Shown in pieces: positions 1 to 7,215 of a stretch of DNA of 23,906 nucleotides (position 1 is the first letter of the stretch; every line of letters starts with the position of its first letter). Made by a program: the position numbers and the translations under genes. The stretch is taken from assembly GCA_964563885.1 (NCBI GenBank), contig CAZLYX010000030.1:1-23906 (forward strand). The letters are read 5' to 3'. This DNA comes from CAZLYX01 sp964563885. GTDB taxonomy: Bacteria > Pseudomonadota > Gammaproteobacteria > Burkholderiales > Neisseriaceae. The notes beneath the pieces were generated by a model. It saw only the letters and a list, made by a program, of their open reading frames with translations. It did not search any database and was not told the DNA's origin.

Positions 1-90
1 AAAAGGGCTGGTTTTAATTGATTGTCATTTAAAGGAAATAATGGCATTTATTTATGGGAGCAATGATATTGGTTGCTGATCTAAAGTAGG

Positions 91-417
91 CTAATAGCGC
101 GCTATAGTAGGATCAATTTGAGCTGCCCAAGCTTCAATACCACCTTTTAGGTTGATTACGTTTTCAAAGCCAACATGCGCAAGATACATGGCTACCTGAA
201 GGCTGCGTATACCGTGGTGACAATAAACCACAATTAGATGCTCATCAGGCAGTTCATTATGTCTCAGCGGGATAAGATTCATTGGAATGTGGACATGATT
301 AGGCAGTGCACATAGGGCAACTTCGTCATCTTCTCTTACATCTAGTAATAAAATATTATCTTGCACCGATAAATATTGCTGTAACTCAGTGGCGGAAATT
401 TGCGGAATATCACTCAT
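91..417 (-). CDS. Rhodanese-like domain protein
   Basis: A 108-residue single-domain rhodanese. The signature is the YCHHGIRS loop with the candidate persulfide-forming cysteine at Cys66, preceded by LLDVRE (residues 24-29) and followed by the C-terminal GFENVINLKGGIEAW segment typical of the fold. Such small cytoplasmic rhodaneses transfer sulfane sulfur, but the acceptor cannot be told from sequence. It lies 80 bp downstream of the PIMT-like gene on the same strand. In other beta- and gammaproteobacteria this pair often precedes a tolC-family gene, so tolC may lie beyond the left edge (inference). The start has no clear Shine-Dalgarno sequence. No terminator is visible in bases 1-90. A one-mismatch uptake sequence lies inside the gene at 189-200. 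Confidence 0.9.
   Translation of the reverse strand: MSDIPQISATELQQYLSVQDNILLLDVREDDEVALCALPNHVHIPMNLIPLRHNELPDEHLIVVYCHHGIRSLQVAMYLAHVGFENVINLKGGIEAWAAQIDPTIARY
189..200 (+). repeat. DNA uptake sequence variant (11/12)
   Basis: TGGCTACCTGAA differs from the window consensus AGGCTACCTGAA at position 1. It lies inside the rhodanese gene. Confidence 0.6.
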
Positions 418-497
418 AATTTAAGCTTATCTTAATCTGGTAAACACAATAAAGTACCGCCTTATGAAACAGGCGGCATTATCAATAAACGTATACT

Positions 498-1154
498 TTA
501 AAAATTGAACTTGCTGGGTGCAGATTTGCCGCCGTTGGTTAGCATCGGAATTAAAGTATCGAATAAAGTGCGTTCGATAAATGTATTGCCATTGCGTACG
601 ATAAGCTGAGCACGTTGAACAGGGGCTCCACCTACGATAACCACCATGCGACCACCATCTTTCAACTGTTCTTTTAATAATTCAGGAGCAGCTGAAACGC
701 CGCCACCGATATAAATAAGGTCGAAAGGTGCGCCGCCTGCTTCTGCTGCCAAGCCATCACCTACTTGATAGGTGATTTTGTCAAATTCTAAAGCATCCAA
801 AGCCAGTTTGGCGCGCATTTGTTGTTCGGGATCTATGTCTATGGTGACAATATGGGCGCCCATTTGTGCCATTAAAGCGGCGGCGTAGCCTGAACCTGTG
901 CCTACTTCTAACACTTTTTCACCAGGTTTTATATCTAACCCTTGTATCAAGCGAGCAACAATTTTTGGCTCTAACATGCTGCCGCCATTAGGAAGCGGCA
1001 GGGTTTTATCTGAATAGGCGTAGCTTTTTTGAGATTCTGTGACGAATACTTCGCGTGGAATGTCGCTCAAAGCGTCCAGAATATTATAGGCCAACACATC
1101 CCAAGGACGGATCTGTTGTTCTACCATGTTGTAACGTGCTTTGTTAAAGTCCAT
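498..1154 (-). CDS. Protein-L-isoaspartate O-methyltransferase-like protein
   Basis: A 218-residue class I SAM-dependent methyltransferase. The SAM-binding motif I is VLEVGTGSGYA (residues 81-91), followed by an acidic strand end VTIDIDPE (103-110). The N-terminal MVEQQIRPWDVL and the AYSDKTLPLP segment align with the PIMT (Pcm) family, which methylates isoaspartyl residues for protein repair. However, the conserved TISQP motif of true PIMTs is replaced by SMLEP (residues 59-63), so the PIMT name is a family label rather than a proven activity. A good Shine-Dalgarno (CGGAG, 6 nt before ATG) supports the start. It is followed on the same strand by the rhodanese gene and probably shares its transcript. 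Confidence 0.88.
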   Translation of the reverse strand: MDFNKARYNMVEQQIRPWDVLAYNILDALSDIPREVFVTESQKSYAYSDKTLPLPNGGSMLEPKIVARLIQGLDIKPGEKVLEVGTGSGYAAALMAQMGAHIVTIDIDPEQQMRAKLALDALEFDKITYQVGDGLAAEAGGAPFDLIYIGGGVSAAPELLKEQLKDGGRMVVIVGGAPVQRAQLIVRNGNTFIERTLFDTLIPMLTNGGKSAPSKFNF

Positions 1155-1500
1155 TTGATGCTCCGCTGCGGGTGGGTAGGTTATATTGGGAATCGAATTA
1201 AATAATTCTGCAATTATAATGGGTTTATCATTATTTTAACAGTATTTAGATATGTCTTTCAGGTAGCCTCAAGGTACTGCTGTCGGATGAGGGCTGAAAA
1301 TGATTTAAATGCTTCATATTAAGTTGTTTAAATATTGTTGGGCGTGATGTGCTGATTTCAGCAGTGGCAAAAAAGCATGAGTATTAATTCTTGGCGGTTA
1401 TAACACCGCTAATCTTTATTCCAAGCAGATGATGGCAAAGTGAAGACGCTTAGTAGGATTTGCGGTACAATTTTGAAGTTATTTGATGAGGAGTCCGCTG
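1155..1500. other. Intergenic region between the PIMT-like gene and tpiA
   Basis: About 346 bp between divergent genes. It holds one exact uptake sequence (1258-1269) and a short dyad, GCGGT-N6-ACCGC, at 1394-1409 whose loop is TATAAC. A TACAAT at 1466-1471 could be the -10 element of tpiA, but no good -35 is seen. No gene can be supported here. Confidence 0.5.
1258..1269 (-). repeat. DNA uptake sequence (exact 12-mer)
   Basis: TTCAGGTAGCCT, the complement of AGGCTACCTGAA, as a single intergenic copy without an inverted partner. Confidence 0.9.
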
Positions 1501-2256
1501 ATGTGGGATCAAAAATGGGTTGTCGGCAATTGGAAGATGAACGGTCAGCTGCAAAGCAATAATGCTTTAATGCATAATTTTCGCATATTGCCTCAAATGA
1601 ACCGTGTGTGTATAGGTGTGGCTGCTCCGACAATGTATTTGTTACAAGTGCATAATGCGACTCAAATTGTGATCAATAATCATATTTTAACGTGTGCTCA
1701 AGATGTAAGCCGTTTTGCGGGTAATGGTGCCTATACGGGCGAGGTATCAGCAGAGATGATGCGTGATGTAGGCGTAGATATTGTTCTTATTGGCCACTCT
1801 GAACGTAGCCTATATTTTGGCGAGAAAATTGAAGTACAACGCCAAAAAATGGAAAATGTGCTGAATGTTGGATTGATTCCCCTGTTGTGTGTAGGCGAAA
1901 GTTTAGATGAGCGTGAATCAGGTCGCGAACAAGAAGTGATTGCACATCAATTGTCTATTTTAGCAGGCTTGGCCACGCATAATATTGCAGTTGCTTATGA
2001 GCCTGTATGGGCCATTGGCACGGGCAAGGTGGCTACTGTAGAGCAGATCGCGGCTATGCATGATTTCATCTATAAACAAATCTTGTCTTTGTGTGGTGAA
2101 GATGTTAGAATTCGCGTCCTTTACGGCGGAAGTGTCAATGCGAATAACGCAGCAGATATTTTTGCTGTCCCTCATGTTGATGGCGCGTTAGTCGGCGGTG
2201 CTTCATTAAATTATGAATCATTCGCTACGATTATCGAAGCTGCAGAGCAAGCGTAA
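1501..2256 (+). CDS. tpiA: Triosephosphate isomerase
   Basis: Interconverts dihydroxyacetone phosphate and glyceraldehyde 3-phosphate in glycolysis and gluconeogenesis, in the cytoplasm. The 251-residue protein has the usual TIM-barrel length. It shows the N-terminal NWKMNG with Asn10 and Lys12, the electrophilic histidine in IGHSERS, the catalytic glutamate in AYEPVWAIGTGK with the flexible lid loop, and the C-terminal phosphate-binding YGGSV and VGGAS. The frame stays open upstream to a TTG at 1483 and an ATG at 1486. I chose ATG 1501 because GAGGAG (1488-1493) lies 7 nt before it and the protein then begins at the family's usual place. secG starts 4 bp after the stop, so the two are translationally close. 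Confidence 0.97.
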   Translation: MWDQKWVVGNWKMNGQLQSNNALMHNFRILPQMNRVCIGVAAPTMYLLQVHNATQIVINNHILTCAQDVSRFAGNGAYTGEVSAEMMRDVGVDIVLIGHSERSLYFGEKIEVQRQKMENVLNVGLIPLLCVGESLDERESGREQEVIAHQLSILAGLATHNIAVAYEPVWAIGTGKVATVEQIAAMHDFIYKQILSLCGEDVRIRVLYGGSVNANNAADIFAVPHVDGALVGGASLNYESFATIIEAAEQA

Positions 2257-2260
2257 AATT

Positions 2261-2605
2261 ATGGAAGCATTTAAAACAGTTATTTGGATTATCAATATTT
2301 TTGCAGCATTGGCTGTGATTGTGTTGGTATTAATGCAGCAAGGCAAAGGTGCAGATGCAGGCGCGACATTTGGTTCGGGCTCCGGCAGCGCGCAAGGTGT
2401 TTTCGGCTCTGCAGGTAGTGCAAATTTTCTAACGCGTATTACAGCAATTGCGGCAACTTTGTTCTTTGCAACCTGTTTGGCGTTGGTTTATATCAATACT
2501 CATTCAACCTCACATGGGATTGATTTCAATACCGTGCAGCAGTCTCCACCAGTGCCAGCTAAAACTGCACCAGTGCCACAGAAAAAAGCAGTGATTCCAG
2601 AGTGA
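2261..2605 (+). CDS. secG: Preprotein translocase subunit SecG
   Basis: Small inner-membrane subunit of the SecYEG channel, which aids SecA-driven export. The 114-residue protein has two predicted membrane segments (about residues 5-25 and 54-74) around a Gly/Ser-rich cytoplasmic loop with the family hallmark LMQQGKGADAGATFGSGS. The C-terminal tail after residue 80 is Pro/Ala/Lys rich, and such tails vary within the family. ATG 2261, 4 bp after the tpiA stop, is chosen because it places the first membrane helix at the usual N-terminal position. tpiA-secG-tRNA-Leu is a common betaproteobacterial order. Confidence 0.96.
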   Translation: MEAFKTVIWIINIFAALAVIVLVLMQQGKGADAGATFGSGSGSAQGVFGSAGSANFLTRITAIAATLFFATCLALVYINTHSTSHGIDFNTVQQSPPVPAKTAPVPQKKAVIPE

Positions 2606-2629
2606 TTCAAGGTTGTAGCTCAGTTTTAT

Positions 2630-2716
2630 GCCGACATGGTGGAATTGGTAGACACGCTACCTTGAGGGGGTAGTGACCGTAAGGTCATGTGAGTTCGAGT
2701 CTCATTGTCGGCACCA
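2630..2716 (+). tRNA. tRNA-Leu (anticodon GAG)
   Basis: An 87-nt class II tRNA with encoded CCA. The acceptor stem pairs GCCGACA with TGTCGGC (2706-2712). The anticodon stem CTACC/GGTAG encloses the loop TTGAGGG with anticodon GAG at 2664-2666. A variable arm (GACCGTAAGGTC region) and the T-arm GTTCGAGTC follow. It reads CUC/CUU leucine codons. It starts 24 bp after the secG stop and is probably processed from the tpiA-secG transcript. The terminal CA overlaps the following terminator hairpin. Confidence 0.97.
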
Positions 2717-2765
2717 TACAAAAAAAGAAAAAACCTTTTATAGAGGTTTTTTCTTTTTTTGTATG
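2715..2765 (+). terminator. Long perfect hairpin terminator after tRNA-Leu
   Basis: Arms 2715-2736 and 2744-2765 are perfect 22-bp reverse complements with a 7-nt loop. The left arm is A-rich and the right arm contains T6-C-T7, so the hairpin carries its U tracts inside the stem. It begins on the last two bases of the tRNA CCA end. Confidence 0.85.
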
Positions 2766-3153
2766 GAAAATGATGTGTTAGCTCATGGTTAATTCAGTGG
2801 CTTTCATTGGTTTGTATCTAAATAAGGACTTTGATGCATTCATAAATATTTTGATGTAATTGTTTTGAATGAGCTTCCCTTGGTTTTTACTTGAGTATTA
2901 TTTTATTATTATGCGGATACCAATTGTGTATGCATGCTGGTATTAGTGAGTGGTTAACCTGAATATACGCAAATAGGTGGTTTGGTGTTTGTAAGCCTAG
3001 TATTTAACATGCTTAATTGGAGGTTTTCTAATATAGCATGTCTTCGAGTTTATGCTGAAGAAACTAATTTTGTCTTGATAAGAGTATATCTGTGGATAGA
3101 AAAAGCTACCTGAATGTAAGGCTTCAATAAAGTACAGTGTTTCAGGTAGCCTT
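2766..3153. other. AT-rich intergenic region, no gene seen
   Basis: About 390 bp between the tRNA-Leu terminator and the tRNA-Asp terminator. The longest reading I noticed is a 24-codon frame from about 2785, without support. Near its right end is an inverted pair of uptake sequences (3103-3152). Nothing else is recognisable. Confidence 0.5.
3103..3152. repeat. Inverted pair of uptake sequences
   Basis: AAGCTACCTGAA (3103-3114, 11/12) faces TTCAGGTAGCCT (3141-3152, exact) across 26 bp. The shared 10-bp core could form a stem. There is no U tract, so terminator activity is doubtful. It directly adjoins the next hairpin. Confidence 0.7.
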
Positions 3154-3203
3154 TATAATGTAAAAAACCCTTGGATATGTATCCAAGGGTTTTTTACATT
3201 ATA
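3154..3203 (-). terminator. Perfect 24-bp hairpin, terminator of the tRNA-Val/Asp unit
   Basis: Arms 3154-3177 and 3180-3203 are perfect reverse complements, giving about 23 bp with a 4-nt loop when folded. The stem holds CCCTTGG/CCAAGGG and a run of six A or T, so it could act in both directions. It lies 4 bp after the tRNA-Asp 3' end, which makes that unit the natural client. Confidence 0.88.
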
Positions 3204-3207
3204 GCAT

Positions 3208-3284
3208 TGGCGGAGTGGACGGGACTCGAACCCGCGACCCCCGGCGTGACAGGCCGGTATTCTAACCAACTGAACTACCACTCC
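3208..3284 (-). tRNA. tRNA-Asp (anticodon GTC)
   Basis: A 77-nt tRNA with encoded CCA. Acceptor GGAGTGG pairs with CCACTCC, with discriminator G as usual for tRNA-Asp. The anticodon loop CTGTCAC carries GTC (plus-strand gac at 3248-3250). The T-arm GGGTTCGAGTCCC is intact. It is the second gene of a two-tRNA unit. Confidence 0.97.
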
Positions 3285-3295
3285 GCACAAAAAAA

Positions 3296-3371
3296 TGGTG
3301 GGTGATGACGGAGTCGAACCGCCGACATTCTGCTTGTAAGGCAGACGCTCTACCAACTGAGCTAATCACCC
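3296..3371 (-). tRNA. tRNA-Val (anticodon TAC)
   Basis: A 76-nt tRNA with encoded CCA. Acceptor GGGTGAT pairs with ATCACCC, with discriminator A. The anticodon loop CTTACAA carries TAC (plus-strand gta at 3336-3338). The D-arm TAGCTCAGTTGGTAGAGC and T-arm GGTTCGACTCC are typical. It is the first gene of the unit, 11 nt upstream of tRNA-Asp. Confidence 0.97.
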
Positions 3372-3392
3372 GTGAATTTTTGCAAGACGCTT

Positions 3393-3421
3393 ATTAAACC
3401 AGATCGCATGAGTTAGTGCAA
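3393..3421 (-). promoter_or_regulatory. Sigma70-type promoter of the tRNA-Val/Asp unit
   Basis: On the minus strand TTGCAC (3421-3416) and TTTAAT (3398-3393) are separated by exactly 17 nt. The predicted start, about 3386, is some 15 nt before mature tRNA-Val. The promoter begins 17 bp after the end of the antiporter gene, and no terminator separates the two. Confidence 0.75.
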
Positions 3422-3438
3422 GCTTTTTGGTGATGAGT

Positions 3439-5421
3439 TTAACTGCCTCCTTGTAGAGACCAGTTTTCTAAAGAAATTATTTTGTCTTTTTTCCCTGCTA
3501 TAACTAAGATATCTCCAACTTCAAAGATGAGATCATCGTCAAAACTTTCAATTCGGTGTGTATGGCGGCGTATAAATAGTAGTTGAACATCTAAATGCGA
3601 TAAAGGTAAATCGCTTATTTTCTTGCCCACAGCATAAGCGCTTTCTGGTAAGTCGAAGGCGTGACGGTTGATGCTATTATGTTCGTGGTAGAAACTCGCT
3701 TCATCATCTCTGCCATCAAATAAACCTGCCAGCATTTTATAGCGGCTACGCCGAATATTCATAATCACTTGATGAACATGCTGGTAAGAGCGGCCAAAGC
3801 CCAGCATGGCGTATGAAGCAAGTGCTAAGCTGGTTTCTTTGCTGTCCGACACTGTTTCTTCTGCACCCATATCCGTGAATATTTGCAAATAGTCATCGCT
3901 GGTGGCGCGCACATATACTGGCATGCTAGGGTATAGTCGCGTGATATTATCGAGTACATGTTGAGTTTCAGGCATGTTGCTGAGTGTAATGACCACCATT
4001 TTGGCGCGCCCAAGGCCAGCTGCTGCAAGCACTTCACGGCGCTTAGCATCGCCAAAAGATACTGGCTCACCTGCGCTACGCGCAATTTGTACACGCTCTG
4101 CATCTAGATCAAGGGCATAGTATGGGATATCTTCTTGTGACAAAGTGCGGCCTATAGCTTGACCGCCACGTCCATAGCCAACAATCAAAACGTGTTCTGA
4201 TTTACTCATGGTGGCAATCAACATGTTTTGTAGATCCACGGCTTTCATGTCCCAGGTAGATTTTACTAGCCGGTTTACTATTTTATCGCTGCTGTTGAGG
4301 AGAAAGGGTGCTAACACCATTGATAACAGTATTGCAGCAGTAGCTGCTTGTTCGATGTCTATCGAAACCATATTGATTTTGCTGGCAATTGCCAATATTA
4401 CAAAACCAAATTCTCCCCCTTGTGCTAAGTACATAGAGGTTTTCATGCAGTCGGCTATTGGGTGTTTCATGTGGAAAGCGATAAAGAAAACAATTAATCC
4501 TTTGAGTACCACCAAGATGGCTAATAACATCAATACATCTTGCCAACCAGTGATTAAGGCTTGAATGTCTAGTTTCATACCGACGGTGATAAAGAAAAAG
4601 CCCAGTAAGATATCCCGAAACGGGCGAATATCATCTTCAACTTGAAATCGGTATTCTGTTTCAGACAGCAGCATGCCGGCAACAAAAGCACCCAATGCCA
4701 AAGACAAACCTTCTAGCTCGGTGATGTAAGCGACACCCAATGTGACCAATAAAACGTTGATCATAAATAATTCTGAGGATTTTCGCTTAGCGACCATGCG
4801 AAACCATGGCGTCATTACACGGCTACCCACAAAGAATAATAGACTCAGCGTTAAAGCCATTTTAAACGCGGCCAATCCTAGGGCGATAGTTAAGTCTTCA
4901 CCATTGGCGCCGCTGGCCAGCGCTGGCAGTAAAATCATCAGTGGCACTACGGCAATGTCTTGCATGAGCAAAACACCCATTCCCATTTGACCGTGAGGCT
5001 GACCCAATTCGGTTTTTTCAGACAGGATGCGGCTCACAATCGCTGTTGACGACATGGTCAACGCGCCGGCTACTGCAAAAGCCCATTTAAAAGGCGTACC
5101 TTGTACCATTAAAATAGCTAAAATAGCACTTATGGTCAGTAAAACTTGCATGCCGCCCAACCCAAATACTAGCCGCCGCATGGCCTTAAGCTTGGCCAGA
5201 GAAAATTCTAAACCAATACTGAACATTAAAAAGACGATGCCGATTTCACCTAGATAATCGGTGGCGGCGGTTTTGGGAATTAAATGTAGAACGCTGGGGC
5301 CAGCCAAAAAACCCACCAACAGATAACCCAGCATTGAAGGAACATTGAAGCGACGACAAATGGTGACCACGATAACGGCCACCAACAAGACAATCACGAT
5401 GGGAGCTAGAGAAATATTCAT
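3439..5421 (-). CDS. Kef-type K+/H+ antiporter with C-terminal RCK domains (CPA2 family)
   Basis: A 660-residue inner-membrane protein that probably exchanges K+ (or Na+) for protons. Residues 1 to about 385 form a multi-helix CPA2 transport domain with GYLLVGFLAGPSVL (32-45), the core MQDIAVVPL (153-161) and the Kef-like AQGGEFGFV (333-341). A Rossmann-type RCK_N domain starts at about 410 with the nucleotide-binding VGYGRGGQAIG (414-424) and an acidic strand end at 438-440. An RCK_C (TrkA-C) domain fills about 575-655. The RCK_C makes it more like the YbaL/neisserial kefB group than E. coli KefC, so glutathione gating should not be assumed. The Shine-Dalgarno is weak. The next gene on this strand upstream is cysE, 104 bp away. 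Confidence 0.92.
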   Translation of the reverse strand: MNISLAPIVIVLLVAVIVVTICRRFNVPSMLGYLLVGFLAGPSVLHLIPKTAATDYLGEIGIVFLMFSIGLEFSLAKLKAMRRLVFGLGGMQVLLTISAILAILMVQGTPFKWAFAVAGALTMSSTAIVSRILSEKTELGQPHGQMGMGVLLMQDIAVVPLMILLPALASGANGEDLTIALGLAAFKMALTLSLLFFVGSRVMTPWFRMVAKRKSSELFMINVLLVTLGVAYITELEGLSLALGAFVAGMLLSETEYRFQVEDDIRPFRDILLGFFFITVGMKLDIQALITGWQDVLMLLAILVVLKGLIVFFIAFHMKHPIADCMKTSMYLAQGGEFGFVILAIASKINMVSIDIEQAATAAILLSMVLAPFLLNSSDKIVNRLVKSTWDMKAVDLQNMLIATMSKSEHVLIVGYGRGGQAIGRTLSQEDIPYYALDLDAERVQIARSAGEPVSFGDAKRREVLAAAGLGRAKMVVITLSNMPETQHVLDNITRLYPSMPVYVRATSDDYLQIFTDMGAEETVSDSKETSLALASYAMLGFGRSYQHVHQVIMNIRRSRYKMLAGLFDGRDDEASFYHEHNSINRHAFDLPESAYAVGKKISDLPLSHLDVQLLFIRRHTHRIESFDDDLIFEVGDILVIAGKKDKIISLENWSLQGGS

Positions 5422-5482
5422 AATACAGGCTCGCCGATGAGTTCAACTTGGATTGTTTAAAAAATAGGAAAGTTAGAGTGCT

Positions 5483-5494
5483 TTCAGGTAGCCT
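5483..5494 (-). repeat. DNA uptake sequence (exact 12-mer)
   Basis: A single TTCAGGTAGCCT in the 104-bp gap between cysE and the antiporter gene. Confidence 0.9.
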
Positions 5495-5525
5495 TAGGTG
5501 TTGCAATGGTGGTGTTGTTTAAAGC

Positions 5526-6302
5526 TCAAATGCTTTGATCCATATCCTCTGAAGGCACATTAAATTCTTTGCCCACCACTTTTGCTGGCACGCCTATCAC
5601 TGTGGCATAGGGCTCAATGTCTTTCACCACCACACTGCCCGCACCAATTTTAGCGCAAGTACCAATGGTGATATTGCCTAGTACCGAAGCGTTAGCGCCA
5701 ATCATGACACCGTCGCCTACCTTAGGATGGCGATCGCCACTTTCTTTGCCAGAACCACCTAAAGTAACACCATGCAGAATAGAAATATTATTACCCAACA
5801 CCGCTGTTTCACCGACCACAAAGCCTGTGCCATGGTCAAGCATAATGCCATGGCCAAATTTAGCAGCAGGATGAATATCAATACCAAAAACTTCTGAAGA
5901 ACGGTTTTGTAAAAAGTAAGCTAAAGTTTTGCGACCTTTGTTCCAAAGCCAATGATTGATACGATGTGCTTGAATTGCGTGGAACCCTTTAAAATATAGT
6001 AAAGGTAGAGTATATTCTTCACATGCTGGGTCACGTTCATAACATGCTAATATATCATCGCTTGCTGCTTCGATGATTTGAGTATCGCAGGTCAGCGCTT
6101 GAACATAAACTTCATATAATGCTCGTGCATCCATAATCGAGCTCGAGAGTTTACTTGATAAATGAAAAGCCAAAACATGATCTAAGCTGCTGTGGCGCAA
6201 CACGGTCAGGTGCAAAAAACTGGCCAACATAGGCTCGGCTGCGGCGGCTAATTCTGCCTCGTTGCGAATGGTTTGCCATAACTCCTGATGTTTGCATGAC
6301 AT
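5526..6302 (-). CDS. cysE: Serine O-acetyltransferase
   Basis: Transfers acetyl from acetyl-CoA to L-serine, the first step of cysteine synthesis from serine. The 258-residue protein has the N-terminal alpha-helical SAT domain (about 1-138) and a left-handed beta-helix of hexapeptide repeats (about 139-245). Catalytic Asp142 and His157 lie in DIHPAA and MLDHGTG. GGSGKESGDRHPK and GAGSVV are also typical. The last residues, VPSEDMDQSI, match the role of a flexible tail that in CysE can bind O-acetylserine sulfhydrylase; the terminal Ile is the conserved anchor of that complex. A strong AAAGGAG 6 nt before ATG fixes the start. No other sulfur gene is nearby. Confidence 0.96.
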   Translation of the reverse strand: MSCKHQELWQTIRNEAELAAAAEPMLASFLHLTVLRHSSLDHVLAFHLSSKLSSSIMDARALYEVYVQALTCDTQIIEAASDDILACYERDPACEEYTLPLLYFKGFHAIQAHRINHWLWNKGRKTLAYFLQNRSSEVFGIDIHPAAKFGHGIMLDHGTGFVVGETAVLGNNISILHGVTLGGSGKESGDRHPKVGDGVMIGANASVLGNITIGTCAKIGAGSVVVKDIEPYATVIGVPAKVVGKEFNVPSEDMDQSI

Positions 6303-6363
6303 GAGCTGCTCCTTTTGTTCATCTAAATCAGCATACGTAAAGTGATACTGTAGAAAATATAAA

Positions 6364-6379
6364 TTTATCGTACGTTAAA
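6364..6379. promoter_or_regulatory. Imperfect 16-bp palindrome in the cysE/globin divergent region
   Basis: TTTATCGTACGTTAAA matches its own complement at 14 of 16 positions around a CGTACG centre. It lies about 60 bp upstream of cysE. It could be an operator, but nothing identifies a regulator. Confidence 0.3.
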
Positions 6380-6497
6380 AGATTATTATACTTATATTTC
6401 AATAGTTATTGCTTATAGTATAACCGATAAAATATGCCTTTGGCTGTGCTTTTCCTTAGACAAGAATCAATGAAACAAAGTTAATCCCACTATTTTT

Positions 6498-6503
6498 TAT
6501 AAT
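6498..6503 (+). promoter_or_regulatory. Candidate -10 element of the globin gene
   Basis: An exact TATAAT about 24 bp before the globin start. No convincing -35 is seen, so this is a weak assignment in AT-rich DNA. Confidence 0.35.
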
Positions 6504-6526
6504 TTATTTTTTAAAAAGGTTGCGAA

Positions 6527-6961
6527 ATGGAATTTAATATCAGTGAGGCACAATATGGCACCAGACCTGCTGTTGAAAAGCCTGATTCAAGATTTTTAGA
6601 GGCTTTAGGAGAGGCGAATTTTAGAGCATTAATATCTGATCACTATGAATTACTAAAAAAAAGCACAATAGCCCATTTGTTTCCGCAAGAGGAAAAAGCA
6701 TTTGAGTTAGCCAAAAAGCATTCAGCAGATTTTTTTATACAAATTTGTGGTGGTCCTGCTTATTTTAATCAAAGCAGAGGGGCACCGATGATGTTTATAC
6801 GCCATGAGCCATTTAAAATAACACCCAGCGCAAGAAAAGTTTGGCTTGAATGCTATATTGAAGTTTTAGAAAAACTTGATTTGAACGAGGATTTGAAACG
6901 CTCTTTTTGGGACTACTTGGATATTTTTTCTATTTGGATGCTTAATACGCCTGAGGATTAA
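6527..6961 (+). CDS. Truncated haemoglobin (group II-like)
   Basis: A 144-residue globin with the 2-on-2 truncated fold pattern. The proximal haem-ligand histidine is His93 in MFIRHEPFKI. The group-II-like helix E/F stretch FFIQICGGPAYF (69-80), a candidate distal B10 tyrosine (Tyr40) and a G8 tryptophan in KVWLECY (Trp106) fit proteins that bind O2 and NO and take part in NO or peroxide handling. Group III cannot be excluded. AAAGG 7 nt upstream supports the ATG. The gene looks more AT-rich than its neighbours (not computed). It stands alone, divergent from cysE and convergent with katA, within a cluster of redox enzymes. No NO-responsive site such as an NsrR box was recognised. Confidence 0.87.
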   Translation: MEFNISEAQYGTRPAVEKPDSRFLEALGEANFRALISDHYELLKKSTIAHLFPQEEKAFELAKKHSADFFIQICGGPAYFNQSRGAPMMFIRHEPFKITPSARKVWLECYIEVLEKLDLNEDLKRSFWDYLDIFSIWMLNTPED

Positions 6962-7150
6962 ATACGCGGCAGTATTAAAACTTCATGAGCAGCAAAATAT
7001 CAGTAAGCATAATTTTGCATTCTAGCGTTTTGCTGTTTTGTTATATCGGATGTCAACACTTCTAAACTACCTAAGCTGATAGAAAGTTAATTGTATGATG
7101 TGCTTATAAGTGCGTTTATATTGGTGCTAACAACTTTTTTGATAAGTATT

Positions 7151-7186
7151 AAATAGGCTACCTGAATCTTTTCAGGTAGCCTATTT
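7151..7186. terminator. Paired-DUS hairpin between globin and katA
   Basis: Uptake sequences at 7155-7166 (+) and 7171-7182 (-) sit within perfect 16-bp arms (7151-7166 and 7171-7186) with loop TCTT. The arms end in ATTT on either strand, so it may terminate both convergent genes, though the U tract is short. Confidence 0.8.
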
Positions 7187-7215
7187 GATTAATGCTTGAT
7201 ACAGGATAATAAGGT

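Noticed and set aside
1409..1633. 74-codon minus-strand frame over the tpiA start
   Set aside because: It overlaps the tpiA coding region and its ribosome site and has no signals of its own.
2785..2859. 24-codon frame in the empty region after tRNA-Leu
   Set aside because: No Shine-Dalgarno sequence and no feature of a peptide gene; expected by chance in AT-rich DNA.
3153..3356. 67-codon open frame on the minus strand
   Set aside because: It runs through the terminator, tRNA-Asp and part of tRNA-Val, so it is not a gene.
4208..4564. 118-codon plus-strand frame inside the antiporter gene
   Set aside because: It is antisense to a well-supported 660-residue protein, has no ribosome site and no recognisable domain.
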